Shown here piece after piece: positions 34,755-43,525 of a DNA stretch of 64,000 bases (the stretch's first letter is position 1; each line of letters opens with the position of its first letter). This DNA is from an uncultured Campylobacter sp. Its GTDB lineage: Bacteria; Campylobacterota; Campylobacteria; Campylobacterales; Campylobacteraceae. The notes beneath the pieces are model-generated. The model saw only the letters and a list, made by a program, of their open reading frames with translations. It searched no databases and had not been told where the DNA came from. A program made the position numbers and the translations under genes. The stretch is from the NCBI RefSeq assembly GCF_963526985.1, contig NZ_CAURPW010000003.1, positions 1 through 64,000 on the forward strand. Direction: 5' to 3'.

Positions 34755-36197
34755 ATGACGCAGTTTGACGCAAGAAACGTCAGCATGGTGATGGATTTTT
34801 ACGAACTTACTATGGCGGAGGGGTATTTTAAAAGCGCGGATCAGCCGCGAGTGGCGTTTGACGTTTTTTATCGAAAAGTGCCTAGCGGCGGCGGTTTTGC
34901 GATATTTGCCGGGCTTGAGCAAATCATAGAGTACGTAGAAAATTTTCGCTTTGAGGATAGCGACGTAGCTTATCTGCGCTCGTTAAATTTATTTAGCGAG
35001 GATTTTTTGCATTACCTACGCGATTTTCGCTTTAGAGGCGATATATACGCATTTGCCGAGGGTACTATCATCTATCCGCAAGAGCCTTTTATGACAGTCG
35101 TAGCCTCGCCTATAGACGCGCAGCTCATAGAGACGGCGATTTTATCGCAGATAAACCACCAAAGCCTCATCGCGACCAAGGCTAGGCGCATCGTGAAGGC
35201 TGCAGACGGCAGGAGCGTGTTTGACTTCGGCGCCAGACGCGCGCATAACTTCGACGCGGCCGTATACGGCGCCAGAGCGGCCCATATCGGTGGTGCGGAC
35301 GGCACGGCGACGGTGCTGGCGGCTAAGGCTTTTGGTATACCTACTACGGGAACGATGGCGCACAGCTGGGTGATGTATTTTGGCGACGAATTTGAAGCCT
35401 TTAAGCGCTACGCCCTGCTCTATCCAGACTCCGCTTCGCTGCTCGTAGATACCTACGACGTGCTGCATAGCGGCGTACCAAACGCGATAAAAACGGCAAA
35501 AGAAGTGCTTGAACCTATGGGTAAGCGCCTAAAAGCCGTTAGGCTAGACTCGGGCGACCTAGCGTATCTATCTAAAAAAACGCGTGCGATGCTAGATGCG
35601 GCGGGGCTACAAGACTGCAAAATCATCGTCTCAAACAGCCTGGATGAATACACCATCGCCTCGATTTTAACCCAAGGCGGACGCATAGACGGCTTTGGCG
35701 TGGGCGAGCGGCTGATAACGTCAAAAAGCGATCCGGTTTTCGGCGGAGTCTATAAACTAGTCGCAGTCGAAAAAGAAGGCATTTTTAGCCCGCGCATAAA
35801 GGTCTCGGAGGCCGTAGAAAAGATGACTAATCCGGGTCTAAAAAAAGTCTGGCGCATATATAAAGGCGGTCAAGCCGTCGCCGATTTGATCACGAACGCG
35901 GACGAAATGCCCGACCTATCCAAGCCCTACCGCTACATAGATCCCGATAGACCGTGGAAGGAGCTGTATTTTGAGGGTTGCACGGCGCGGCAGCTGCAAA
36001 ATCTAGTCGTAAAAGACGGCAAGCGCGCGGCCGAGCCTGTAAATTTATCCCAAATCAGAGACTACGTAAAAAAGCAGCTCGAAAATGAAATTTGGCAGGA
36101 GGAGCAGCGCTTTGAAAACCCGCACAAGCACTACGTCGATATGAGCGTGGGGTACTACGAGATGAAGATGAACCTGCTAAAACAAACCAAAAAATAG
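34755..36197 (+). CDS. pncB: Nicotinate phosphoribosyltransferase
   Basis: Encodes 480 residues. Signatures include DFYELTMAEGYF at the N-terminus, FDFGARRAHNFDAAVYGARA, GTMAHSWVMYFG with the phosphorylatable His, and VRLDSGDLAYLSKK. It turns nicotinate and PRPP into nicotinate mononucleotide in NAD salvage. AAAGGG precedes the ATG. No other NAD gene is adjacent. Confidence 0.95.
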   Translation: MTQFDARNVSMVMDFYELTMAEGYFKSADQPRVAFDVFYRKVPSGGGFAIFAGLEQIIEYVENFRFEDSDVAYLRSLNLFSEDFLHYLRDFRFRGDIYAFAEGTIIYPQEPFMTVVASPIDAQLIETAILSQINHQSLIATKARRIVKAADGRSVFDFGARRAHNFDAAVYGARAAHIGGADGTATVLAAKAFGIPTTGTMAHSWVMYFGDEFEAFKRYALLYPDSASLLVDTYDVLHSGVPNAIKTAKEVLEPMGKRLKAVRLDSGDLAYLSKKTRAMLDAAGLQDCKIIVSNSLDEYTIASILTQGGRIDGFGVGERLITSKSDPVFGGVYKLVAVEKEGIFSPRIKVSEAVEKMTNPGLKKVWRIYKGGQAVADLITNADEMPDLSKPYRYIDPDRPWKELYFEGCTARQLQNLVVKDGKRAAEPVNLSQIRDYVKKQLENEIWQEEQRFENPHKHYVDMSVGYYEMKMNLLKQTKK

Positions 36198-36777
36198 TCG
36201 CGCGGGGCTTAAAGCGTTTAAATTTGCAGATGTTTTAGTAGCGGGCTTGGGTTAGTCGGCGCGGTTACTAGCTGCATTGCGCCGCAAGGCTATTTAGCAA
36301 AGCCAAACGCGCTTGTACGCGCGAGCGGTCGCGCTAAGCGCTAAATTTACGGTCGGCTAATTTAAGCTAAATTCGGCGTTAGATGAAGAGTAAATTTACG
36401 CAGCCGATTTTACGACTGGTAGCAAAACCGAATCTAACGCGTAAAAACGCGGCTTTAGGCGCTTGTTTAGCAGGCGTAGAGAACAAAGCCATGATTTGAC
36501 GGCGGTTTTGAGCCAAAGTTAAATAGATTTAAAGTCTCTAAGCCGTGCCGCGTGAATTTAAAATTTGATAATGCGGCGGCCAAATTTGCGCGAAAATTTG
36601 CCGCTAAAGCTAAATTTAGCTCAAGGCTAAGCGGTCTAGTTTAACGAAACATCTCCAAAACAAGCCCGCCATAAATCCGTTTTGGCGGTCAAATTTACCT
36701 TTAAACCGCCAAAAAGCTGAAAATTCAAGCGCTAAATTTGCCGCTCGAATTTAAACCGAAAAACGGAATCTAAAAGC
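36198..36777. other. Gene-free interval
   Basis: About 580 bases between the convergent pncB and torA-like genes. It is rich in AAATTT-type words and short Ala/Leu-like frames but has no supported gene, and I see no clear terminator in it. Confidence 0.4.
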
Positions 36778-39231
36778 CTAAGCCTCTATCGTCGCAGGCC
36801 TATCAAACGCCGTTACGCTCGGCAGTTCGCCTTTAAATTTCTCGATCTGCACCATGCTCGTGTGCGCGGTGTTGCTTTGCGATAGCTGCGAGCTCGGTAC
36901 GTCCCTCGTTAGCACGTTTATGTTACCGTGTTTGCATAGGCTTTTCTCGCCCCAGACGGCGGGATCGTACCATGCGCCCTCGCTTACGATCACGACGTTA
37001 TCTTGCGCGGTATCGCTCACTAGCGCGCCGCAGAGGATCTCGCCTCGGTCGTTGTAGATCCTCACTACGTCGCCCGTTTTGATACCGCGCGCCTTTGCCG
37101 TGGCGGGGCTAATTAGCGCGGGTTCGCGGCCTGCGATCTCGGCGTAGTTGCGGATGAGCGAGCTGTTTAGCTGCGAGTGGAGTCTAAATTTAGAGTGCGC
37201 GCCGCTGATGGCGATAGGATACTTGCTCACGTCGCCGCCCAGCCACTCAAAGGGCTCCATCCACGTCGCGTGCGGCGGGCAGTCGGGATAACCTAGCTTT
37301 TCGACCGCTTCGGAGTAGAGCTCGATCTTGCCCGACGGGGTTTTTAGCGCGTTTTTCTCGGGATCGGCGCGGAAGTCCGCGTAGTTTGTGAAGTACCGCT
37401 TTTTCTCGTCGATTTTATCAAATTTAACATATCCTTTTTGCCAAAACTCATCAAATTTCGGCATCGCTATGCCCATGCCTTCGGCTTTTTGGACTGCATC
37501 GGCGTAGATTTCCTTCACCCACTCAAGCTCCGTTTTGCCCTCGCTAAAGGCCTGCTCGTACTCCTTGCCCCATTGCGCACAGATGAGCCGTGCGATCTCA
37601 AAGTCGCTCTTGCTCTCGCCAGCGGGCTTTACTAGCGGTTTAATGGCAAAAAGATACTCGCTAGTCGAGTTTGCAAACTCTATATCCGTGCGCTCGCACT
37701 CCAGAGCCGACGGCAGCACGATGTCGCTGAGCCTCGCCGTACTCGTCCAAAAGGGCTCGGTCGTGATGATCGCTTCGATCTTTTTCATCGCTTCGACCGC
37801 GCGGTTAGTATCGGGATGGCGGGTGAAGGTCGAGCCGTTGGCGTTAAACATCACGCGGATGTGCGGCATGATGTATTTCTTGCCGTTGCGCTCGATTTGC
37901 TTGCCCGGCTCCATGATCGCGTCTATGAGCCTGCTGTTTGGTATCTCGTGATATTTGGCCTTGGCTAGCTTGCCTCGCGGGGCAAGGTATTTTTCGTTTA
38001 CCGCGGGATTAAAGGCCTGAAGCTTTGGTGCGATGAAGCTAATATCGGCGTTTTTATGCATCTGATCGTTCATCACGTAGCCGCGCCCCGTCTTGCCGAT
38101 GTCGCCTAGCATCGCAGCTAGCGCTATGAGCGCCCAGTACGCCATCTCGCCGTGGTGCTGTCGCTGTATCGAATAGCCCGTGACTATGAGCGTGTCTTTT
38201 TTAGCTAGCGTGTCGGCTAAATTTTTTAGCTCTTTTTCGCTCACGCCGCAAATTTTACTCGCCCATTTTAGATCCTTTTTCACGCCGTCTTTCGCGCCCG
38301 TGAAATAATCCTTAAATTTATCAAACCCGACCGTGTAGCGCTCAATAAATTCCTTGTCGTAAAGGCCGTTTTCGTAAAGATATTCGCAAAGCCCGATCAG
38401 CATCGCCGTATCGGTGCAAGGGCGCACGGCGAGATACTGCGCTCCGAAATACTCCGCCGTTTCGTTGCGGTAGACGTCTATGCTGTAAATTTTCATCTCG
38501 CCTTTTTTAAATTTCTCTTTCATAATCTCGTAGTAGGCGTAGGAGTTGTGCATCGGCACGCCGATAGCGATCTTGTTTGAGACGACGGGGTTAGTGCCCC
38601 AAAACACGATCGTTTTAGCCTCCTTTACCACGCCCTCCCAGCGCGTAGGATTATGCGTCGGATCGATAGAACCGGTCACGTGAGGCAAAAACGCCGTCGC
38701 CGCGCCGTATGAGTAGCCGCCAAGCTCGCTCACGTAGCCTCCTAGCGCGTTTAGCATGCGCTTTGCGGTGCGCTGCGAGTGGCCGACCTTGCCTAGGCTG
38801 CCCCACTGATAAAGCTGCCCGTAAATGGCCTGCGAGCCGTATTTATCGAAGTTTTCTTTTAAAATTTTGGCGCTTAGCTTTATCGCCTCGTCCCAGCTAA
38901 CGCGCACGAAGGGCTCTTTACCGCGAAGCTCCGGTTTTGGATTTGAGGGATTTTCAAGGAAGCTTTTGCGCACGTATGGGTATTTCACGCGCGTTTCGTT
39001 TTGGATGTGATCGCTTAGGGCGTTGTTTAGCACCGTCGGCATCGCGTCGCCCTCGAACGGCTCGGTGCCAACGACCCTGCCGCCGATGGTTTGGACGTAA
39101 AACGCGCCGAATTTATTCGCGCAAAGCCCCATCTGCTCGTCAAATATCGCCTGCGCCGCCGCGTCAAACTGTTTTGCTTGCGCAGAAGCCGCAGCCAGCG
39201 CGCCTAGTTTTAGAAAATCTCGTCTTTTCAT
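36778..39231 (-). CDS. TMAO/DMSO reductase-type molybdoenzyme (TorA-like)
   Basis: Encodes 817 residues. A Tat signal (MKRRDFLKLGALAAASAQA) directs folded export to the periplasm. The bis-MGD fold matches the TorA/DorA/BisC group: the QLYQWGSLGKVGHSQ segment carries the Ser that would bind Mo, NPTRWEGVVKEAKTIVFWG, MLGDIGKTGRGY, and a C-terminal SHSKFRLHSQ-like SGAHSKFRLHSQLNSS motif. There is no N-terminal Fe-S motif, as expected. No torC-type cytochrome gene is adjacent, so the electron donor is elsewhere. The exact substrate (TMAO, DMSO, methionine or biotin sulphoxide) is open. Confidence 0.9.
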   Translation of the reverse strand: MKRRDFLKLGALAAASAQAKQFDAAAQAIFDEQMGLCANKFGAFYVQTIGGRVVGTEPFEGDAMPTVLNNALSDHIQNETRVKYPYVRKSFLENPSNPKPELRGKEPFVRVSWDEAIKLSAKILKENFDKYGSQAIYGQLYQWGSLGKVGHSQRTAKRMLNALGGYVSELGGYSYGAATAFLPHVTGSIDPTHNPTRWEGVVKEAKTIVFWGTNPVVSNKIAIGVPMHNSYAYYEIMKEKFKKGEMKIYSIDVYRNETAEYFGAQYLAVRPCTDTAMLIGLCEYLYENGLYDKEFIERYTVGFDKFKDYFTGAKDGVKKDLKWASKICGVSEKELKNLADTLAKKDTLIVTGYSIQRQHHGEMAYWALIALAAMLGDIGKTGRGYVMNDQMHKNADISFIAPKLQAFNPAVNEKYLAPRGKLAKAKYHEIPNSRLIDAIMEPGKQIERNGKKYIMPHIRVMFNANGSTFTRHPDTNRAVEAMKKIEAIITTEPFWTSTARLSDIVLPSALECERTDIEFANSTSEYLFAIKPLVKPAGESKSDFEIARLICAQWGKEYEQAFSEGKTELEWVKEIYADAVQKAEGMGIAMPKFDEFWQKGYVKFDKIDEKKRYFTNYADFRADPEKNALKTPSGKIELYSEAVEKLGYPDCPPHATWMEPFEWLGGDVSKYPIAISGAHSKFRLHSQLNSSLIRNYAEIAGREPALISPATAKARGIKTGDVVRIYNDRGEILCGALVSDTAQDNVVIVSEGAWYDPAVWGEKSLCKHGNINVLTRDVPSSQLSQSNTAHTSMVQIEKFKGELPSVTAFDRPATIEA

Positions 39232-39462
39232 TATTCTGCCTTAAATTTAAATTTAGTGGTTGATTTGGTTTAAATTTAGCGGGATTTATTATGTCCAACT
39301 TTGCATCGTTTGCCTTTTATCGTATTACGCGACCTCGCGTCTTAGCAGTGATTTTACGAAATTTAGGCTTAATTCTCGTTTTAGCGGCTGTTTTAAAAAT
39401 AGCGTAAATTTAGGGCAAATTTGATAATATCTCATCAAAATTTGAAAATTTAAAGGAAGCAA

Positions 39463-40032
39463 ATGCCAAATTTAAAAGCCGACTTTGAGATAAAGCCTAG
39501 CGCCGAGTATAAAGCCATGACGCGCGAGGTGGGCAAGATCGTTTATAAGGGCGATAAATTTATGCGAAACATACGTATATGCGACTTTACGGCGTCGGCT
39601 CTTGGCATGTTTTTTATCACGCTTTTGTGCGTCAAATTTTACTTCAGGGAGCTTAGCGACTTGCTTAGAGATTACGGTTTTAGCGGCGTGGAAAATCTAG
39701 CCTACCTATCGTGGATGGCCGCGTTTTTTACTCTGCTTTACGCTACGGGACTGCGGCCTTGGCTGCTTACTCGCGCGCTGATAAATAAAGCAAACTACGG
39801 CGAATTCGGGCAAAAAAGCGTGATCTTAGAGGATGGATTTTTCGTGCAAAAAAGCAAATTCGGCGAGGGCAGATATTTTTATAACGCCATCAGCCACGCC
39901 CGATATATCGGTAGTTTCGTCGTCGTTATCATCGCAAACTCTATGTTTTACGCCGTGCCGCGCGAGGCCTTCGCAGACGGCGGGGCGGAGTTTTTAAGCG
40001 AGATAAAAAAGCGCGCGGGAATAGACGAGTAA
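39463..40032 (+). CDS. YcxB-like membrane protein
   Basis: Encodes 189 residues. Two membrane spans (about 42-62 and 82-102) are followed by a YcxB-type domain: VILEDGFFVQKSKFGEGRYFYNAI, then VVVIIANSMFYAVPREAF. Function unknown. AAAGGAAGC precedes the ATG. It is 16 bases upstream of the zinc-finger protein gene, so the two are probably one operon. Confidence 0.75.
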   Translation: MPNLKADFEIKPSAEYKAMTREVGKIVYKGDKFMRNIRICDFTASALGMFFITLLCVKFYFRELSDLLRDYGFSGVENLAYLSWMAAFFTLLYATGLRPWLLTRALINKANYGEFGQKSVILEDGFFVQKSKFGEGRYFYNAISHARYIGSFVVVIIANSMFYAVPREAFADGGAEFLSEIKKRAGIDE

Positions 40033-40048
40033 AAATTTAGGATTTAAA

Positions 40049-41965
40049 ATGAGCGAATTTGACGAGTTAAATTTACACGAGCCGTTTTTAAAAGGGCTGC
40101 GAAATCTAGTAAGCGGCAACCAAGCTAAGCCTGAGGATTTGGTAGAAATTTCGCACGAAATTTTTGATTTTGAAGCGATGGCAACCGTGACGTGGGAGTT
40201 TTACGGCAAGCGTGAAGAGAGCAAAACAGCAGGCGGCGCAAAGGAGCAGATACATTTCGGCGACGATACGCGCGGCTACGAAAATCACGCCAGAGAGTGC
40301 TTGCTGCAGGCTAGAGATAGCGCCGATTTGCACGAGATTTTACTCGCCGAACTACGCCAAGACGCAAAAGAAGCCGTGGCAAAATCAGGCGGCACGGTTA
40401 GGTATTACGATTTTAAGCCATTTAGCATGAGCGAGCGCTGCGGAAGCTGCGGCGGCGACGGGCAGACGCGCTGCGGCGAGTGCGGCGGACGAGGCAAAAA
40501 AACCTGCTCCAGCTGCGGCGGACGCGGACGACAAAGCTGCTCTACGTGCGGAGGCAGCGGCGGCATAAATCGCCCTCACACCCAGTATAACTCCGACGGT
40601 AGCACCTATGTGACGTATCGCTACGAGAGCTGTTCATCGTGTGGAGGCAGCGGTTCAAATACCTGCTACGGCTGCTCGGGATCTGGCACGGTTAGGTGCG
40701 GCGGATGCGGCGGGTCCGGCTACGTGCAGTGCGCCCAGTGTAGCGGACACGGATACTTTACCACCGTAGCAAGCATCGGCGCCTACGCGAAACCAAGCGT
40801 AAATTTACGCATAAAATCGAGCGCATACGCCGACGAGCTTTTGGACTTCTTGTGCGCTCGCAGCTGTAAATTTCTCTCGCAGACGATACCTTTTTATCAA
40901 GACGAAGAGAGCGGCGGAGAGGATTCGCACCTGTTTTCTTACGTAGGTTCTAGCGCGATAACGAAGCTAAATTTTATACTGCTTGGCAAGGAGTACGAGG
41001 CGGTGGGCTTTAGCAACCCGCCCTACGCCTTTATCCGTCCGCCTTTTTTCGACGATCTTTTCGCAGACGAGATAATGATACTAGAAAAGATTGACGCCGA
41101 CGGCAAGATAACTAGACGCGAGGCGTTTAAATTTTTCACGCGCTACTGCTCGCAGCCCGCTCTAGACTCCGCGCTAAAGCGTATCGCTAAAACAGACGGC
41201 GCGCAAAATGAGGCCGCAAATGCCGTGATAGAGGCCTGCGACGGCTACGTCTCAAGGGGCGCGGCGAGTAAACTGGGCGAAACGATGAAAAAATGCCTAG
41301 ATAAAATCTCTCCCGTTTATTCGCCTGCGGTTTGGTTTGGGCTGGGCTCGCTATTTTGGCTGCTTGCGCTGGTTTTTACGGCGGGATTTTTGGGCGAAAA
41401 TTTAGCCGATCGCTACATCATGGCGCCTATTTATACGCTTATATTTTTGGCTATTTGCGCGGGCACGGCTTGGTGCGTCTTGGCGCCTATTAGCGCGCTG
41501 ATTACGCTATTTCGCCGAAGCTGCGTGCCTAAAGAGTACCGCCAAAGCATGCGAAACAAAGAGGCTTTTTCGCTGTTTTTTAAAATTTTAGCGGGTTTTG
41601 GAGCGGTCGGCGCGATCTACGGCGCAGTGTCGAGTTTTGGCTACGCTCCGACCCTTATGCAGCTTGACGAGCGCTTTGAGGCATCGCGCGGCCTGGAGGC
41701 CAAATTTCGCGAGATGACGGCTAAATTTGACGGCTCAAACGAGACGGCGCGCGAAACAAACTCGACCGACGCCGCCAAAACCGCGCCGCAGATGACGCAA
41801 AAAGATAAAATTTTATACGTGCAAAAGGCTATCGGCGTCAAATCTGACGGCATCATGGGCGCGCGCACGCTCAAAAAGGCGCAGGAGTTTTTGGACGCAA
41901 ATTTGACGAACGCGGATGAAATTTACGAAGCGATAAAGGCAAAAGAAGCAAGCCGCGGAAAATAA
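40049..41965 (+). CDS. DnaJ-type zinc-finger membrane protein with peptidoglycan-binding-like tail
   Basis: Encodes 638 residues in an unusual order. Residues 1-125 are unassigned. Residues 131-236 contain eight CxxCxG units in two blocks (for example CGSCGG, CGECGG, CSSCGG, CSTCGG, then CSSCGG, CYGCSG, CGGCGG, CAQCSG), double the number in DnaJ, with no J domain. Two close membrane spans lie around 425-490 and a third near 515-540. The C-terminus (about 590-625) reads VQKAIGVKSDGIMGARTLKK, like a peptidoglycan-binding domain. Zinc binding is well supported; the role is unknown. A short gap from the YcxB-like gene suggests co-expression. Confidence 0.8.
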   Translation: MSEFDELNLHEPFLKGLRNLVSGNQAKPEDLVEISHEIFDFEAMATVTWEFYGKREESKTAGGAKEQIHFGDDTRGYENHARECLLQARDSADLHEILLAELRQDAKEAVAKSGGTVRYYDFKPFSMSERCGSCGGDGQTRCGECGGRGKKTCSSCGGRGRQSCSTCGGSGGINRPHTQYNSDGSTYVTYRYESCSSCGGSGSNTCYGCSGSGTVRCGGCGGSGYVQCAQCSGHGYFTTVASIGAYAKPSVNLRIKSSAYADELLDFLCARSCKFLSQTIPFYQDEESGGEDSHLFSYVGSSAITKLNFILLGKEYEAVGFSNPPYAFIRPPFFDDLFADEIMILEKIDADGKITRREAFKFFTRYCSQPALDSALKRIAKTDGAQNEAANAVIEACDGYVSRGAASKLGETMKKCLDKISPVYSPAVWFGLGSLFWLLALVFTAGFLGENLADRYIMAPIYTLIFLAICAGTAWCVLAPISALITLFRRSCVPKEYRQSMRNKEAFSLFFKILAGFGAVGAIYGAVSSFGYAPTLMQLDERFEASRGLEAKFREMTAKFDGSNETARETNSTDAAKTAPQMTQKDKILYVQKAIGVKSDGIMGARTLKKAQEFLDANLTNADEIYEAIKAKEASRGK

Positions 41966-41993
41966 TGCTTATATCTCGTTTTAGGAGGATAAA

Positions 41994-42071
41994 ATGCTAA
42001 AAATCAACCGAGACGGAGAGTCTGCGGGCAACGGCACTTGGGTATACGAGGGCAATGGCACTTGGAGCTAA
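41994..42071 (+). CDS. Possible 25-residue protein with NGTW repeats
   Basis: A near-perfect TAGGAGGAT ribosome site lies just before an ATG that opens 25 codons: MLKINRDGESAGNGTW followed by VYEGNGTWS. The GNGTW unit occurs twice. It begins 28 bases after the zinc-finger gene stop and could be translated from the same mRNA. It is short, so chance cannot be excluded, but the site is among the strongest in the window. Confidence 0.45.
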   Translation: MLKINRDGESAGNGTWVYEGNGTWS

Positions 42072-42269
42072 ATACGGCGCAAATGTTTTGCGCCAAAAAA
42101 ATATAAATCCGTTTTTTATCCTTGAAAGCAAAATGTGAGCGCATTTACCTTCCCCATAAAATATGCTTAAATTTCGATTTTTTTAATCATAAATTTTGGC
42201 CTTTTTTGACGTAAATTATCGAGATGTTTTCCAAATTATGATAACATTTCCCAAAAAAAAGGAGAAAAG

Positions 42270-42527
42270 ATGAGCCATAATCACGAGACCGTATCTAAAC
42301 AAAAACATCCGACCAGCAAGCTAGTTCGCATCTGCGACGCCGTCGCTATCGCGTTTTACATCATCATCGTAGGCGGCTTTTACCTCTACATCAGCCGCAA
42401 CGTCGGCGTGCAATACGACTACTACGAAAAGCCTTTTGTTTTTTGCCTGCCGTATGTTATTTGGTTTGCGACGACGCTAGCGATGATTTACGTTGCCTTG
42501 GTGCGTGAAAAGCTTAAAACGCTCTAA
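42270..42527 (+). CDS. Small membrane protein
   Basis: Encodes 85 residues, not recognised. Two membrane spans (about 23-43 and 57-77) leave a short loop with Tyr and Asp residues (VGVQYDYYEKPF). The His-rich N-terminus and Lys-rich C-terminus should both face the cytoplasm. A strong AAAGGAG site precedes the ATG. It may belong with the YcxB-like and zinc-finger genes upstream, but the 200-base gap suggests its own promoter. Confidence 0.7.
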   Translation: MSHNHETVSKQKHPTSKLVRICDAVAIAFYIIIVGGFYLYISRNVGVQYDYYEKPFVFCLPYVIWFATTLAMIYVALVREKLKTL

Positions 42528-42795
42528 ACGACGATAAGCCTGTCGCCCAAAACCGCTAAATTTATAAAATTCGCGATTTTTGGCAGTAAAATTTGCACTG
42601 ATTTGGATTATTTACTTGTTTTTAGCCATAAATCAGAAATCTTCCGACTATCAGACTAAATTTGTTTTTTTACGCGTGTTTTTGGCGGCTGATTTGGCAA
42701 ATTCATTTTTCACGTATCTTTTAGGCACGGTGCCTCGAAATTTGACTCGGCTTAAATTTATCCGTCAAATTTTAGCAACCGCCGCAAACTAAAAT

Positions 42796-43392
42796 TTAAA
42801 ACAACTCCGCGTTTTTGTCGCTATTCCAGACGTACTCCATCGCTCGAGCGATACGCTGTGCCTCGTCCCGACCATGCATATCCGCGATAAAACCCAGAGC
42901 CGCGTCGATGCCCGCGCTCACGCCCGAGCTAGTGTAAAATTTCCCGCTAACGCACCACCTGGCCGCACGTATCCAGCGCACATTCAGGGCCTCCGAGGTC
43001 GCCCACTGCCACGATAACTTGTTGCTCGTGGCCTCCATGACGTCCAAAAGTCCTGTTTTAGCTAGCAAAACCGAGCCCGTACACGCCGTGATCACGTACT
43101 CGTGTCTGCGCGCTAGCTCGCCCAAAATAGCGATAAACTCGCCCTCGTGCGCAAGCTCTCTAGCCGCAAAACCGCCCGGCACGAGTAAGAGGTCAAATTT
43201 GGTCATCTCATCTAGCTTTCGCGTCCAAATTTTAGCATTCGTACTGCCGCCGACGAGTCCGCCAGTAGCCGAGAAATACTCTATCTCATAGCACTTTCGC
43301 CCGTCATCCAGCGCCCTAGATAGCGCCTCGGCAGGCCCCAGCGCGTCCATAGTAGTAAATCCCTCAAAAAGCAAAACATTCACCGCCTCCAT
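42796..43392 (-). CDS. DJ-1/PfpI-family protein
   Basis: Encodes 198 residues. The class I glutamine amidotransferase-like fold is shown by LLVPGGFAARELAHEG and the nucleophile elbow TACTGSVLLAKTGLL with Cys. KFYTSSGVSAGIDAALGFIA resembles the amidase-like or isonitrile hydratase-like branch. Function could be an amidase, protease-like or stress protein; it cannot be fixed. It is convergent with the membrane-protein gene and divergent from fhs. Confidence 0.88.
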   Translation of the reverse strand: MEAVNVLLFEGFTTMDALGPAEALSRALDDGRKCYEIEYFSATGGLVGGSTNAKIWTRKLDEMTKFDLLLVPGGFAARELAHEGEFIAILGELARRHEYVITACTGSVLLAKTGLLDVMEATSNKLSWQWATSEALNVRWIRAARWCVSGKFYTSSGVSAGIDAALGFIADMHGRDEAQRIARAMEYVWNSDKNAELF

Positions 43393-43525
43393 CGCGATCC
43401 TTTGTCAAATTTAGTTTTAAATTTAGCCCAAATTTGATTACGAGCGGCTAAAATTTAATGAGATTTTTCGCATTTGCGAGGTAAAATTACAAAATCATTT
43501 TAAATCAAATTTTTAAGGAAAGACG

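Noticed and set aside
42580..42792. 70-codon hydrophobic ORF
   Set aside because: No ribosome site, and a TTG-type start inside AT-rich sequence with no repeat or family match. Hydrophobicity alone is weak evidence here.
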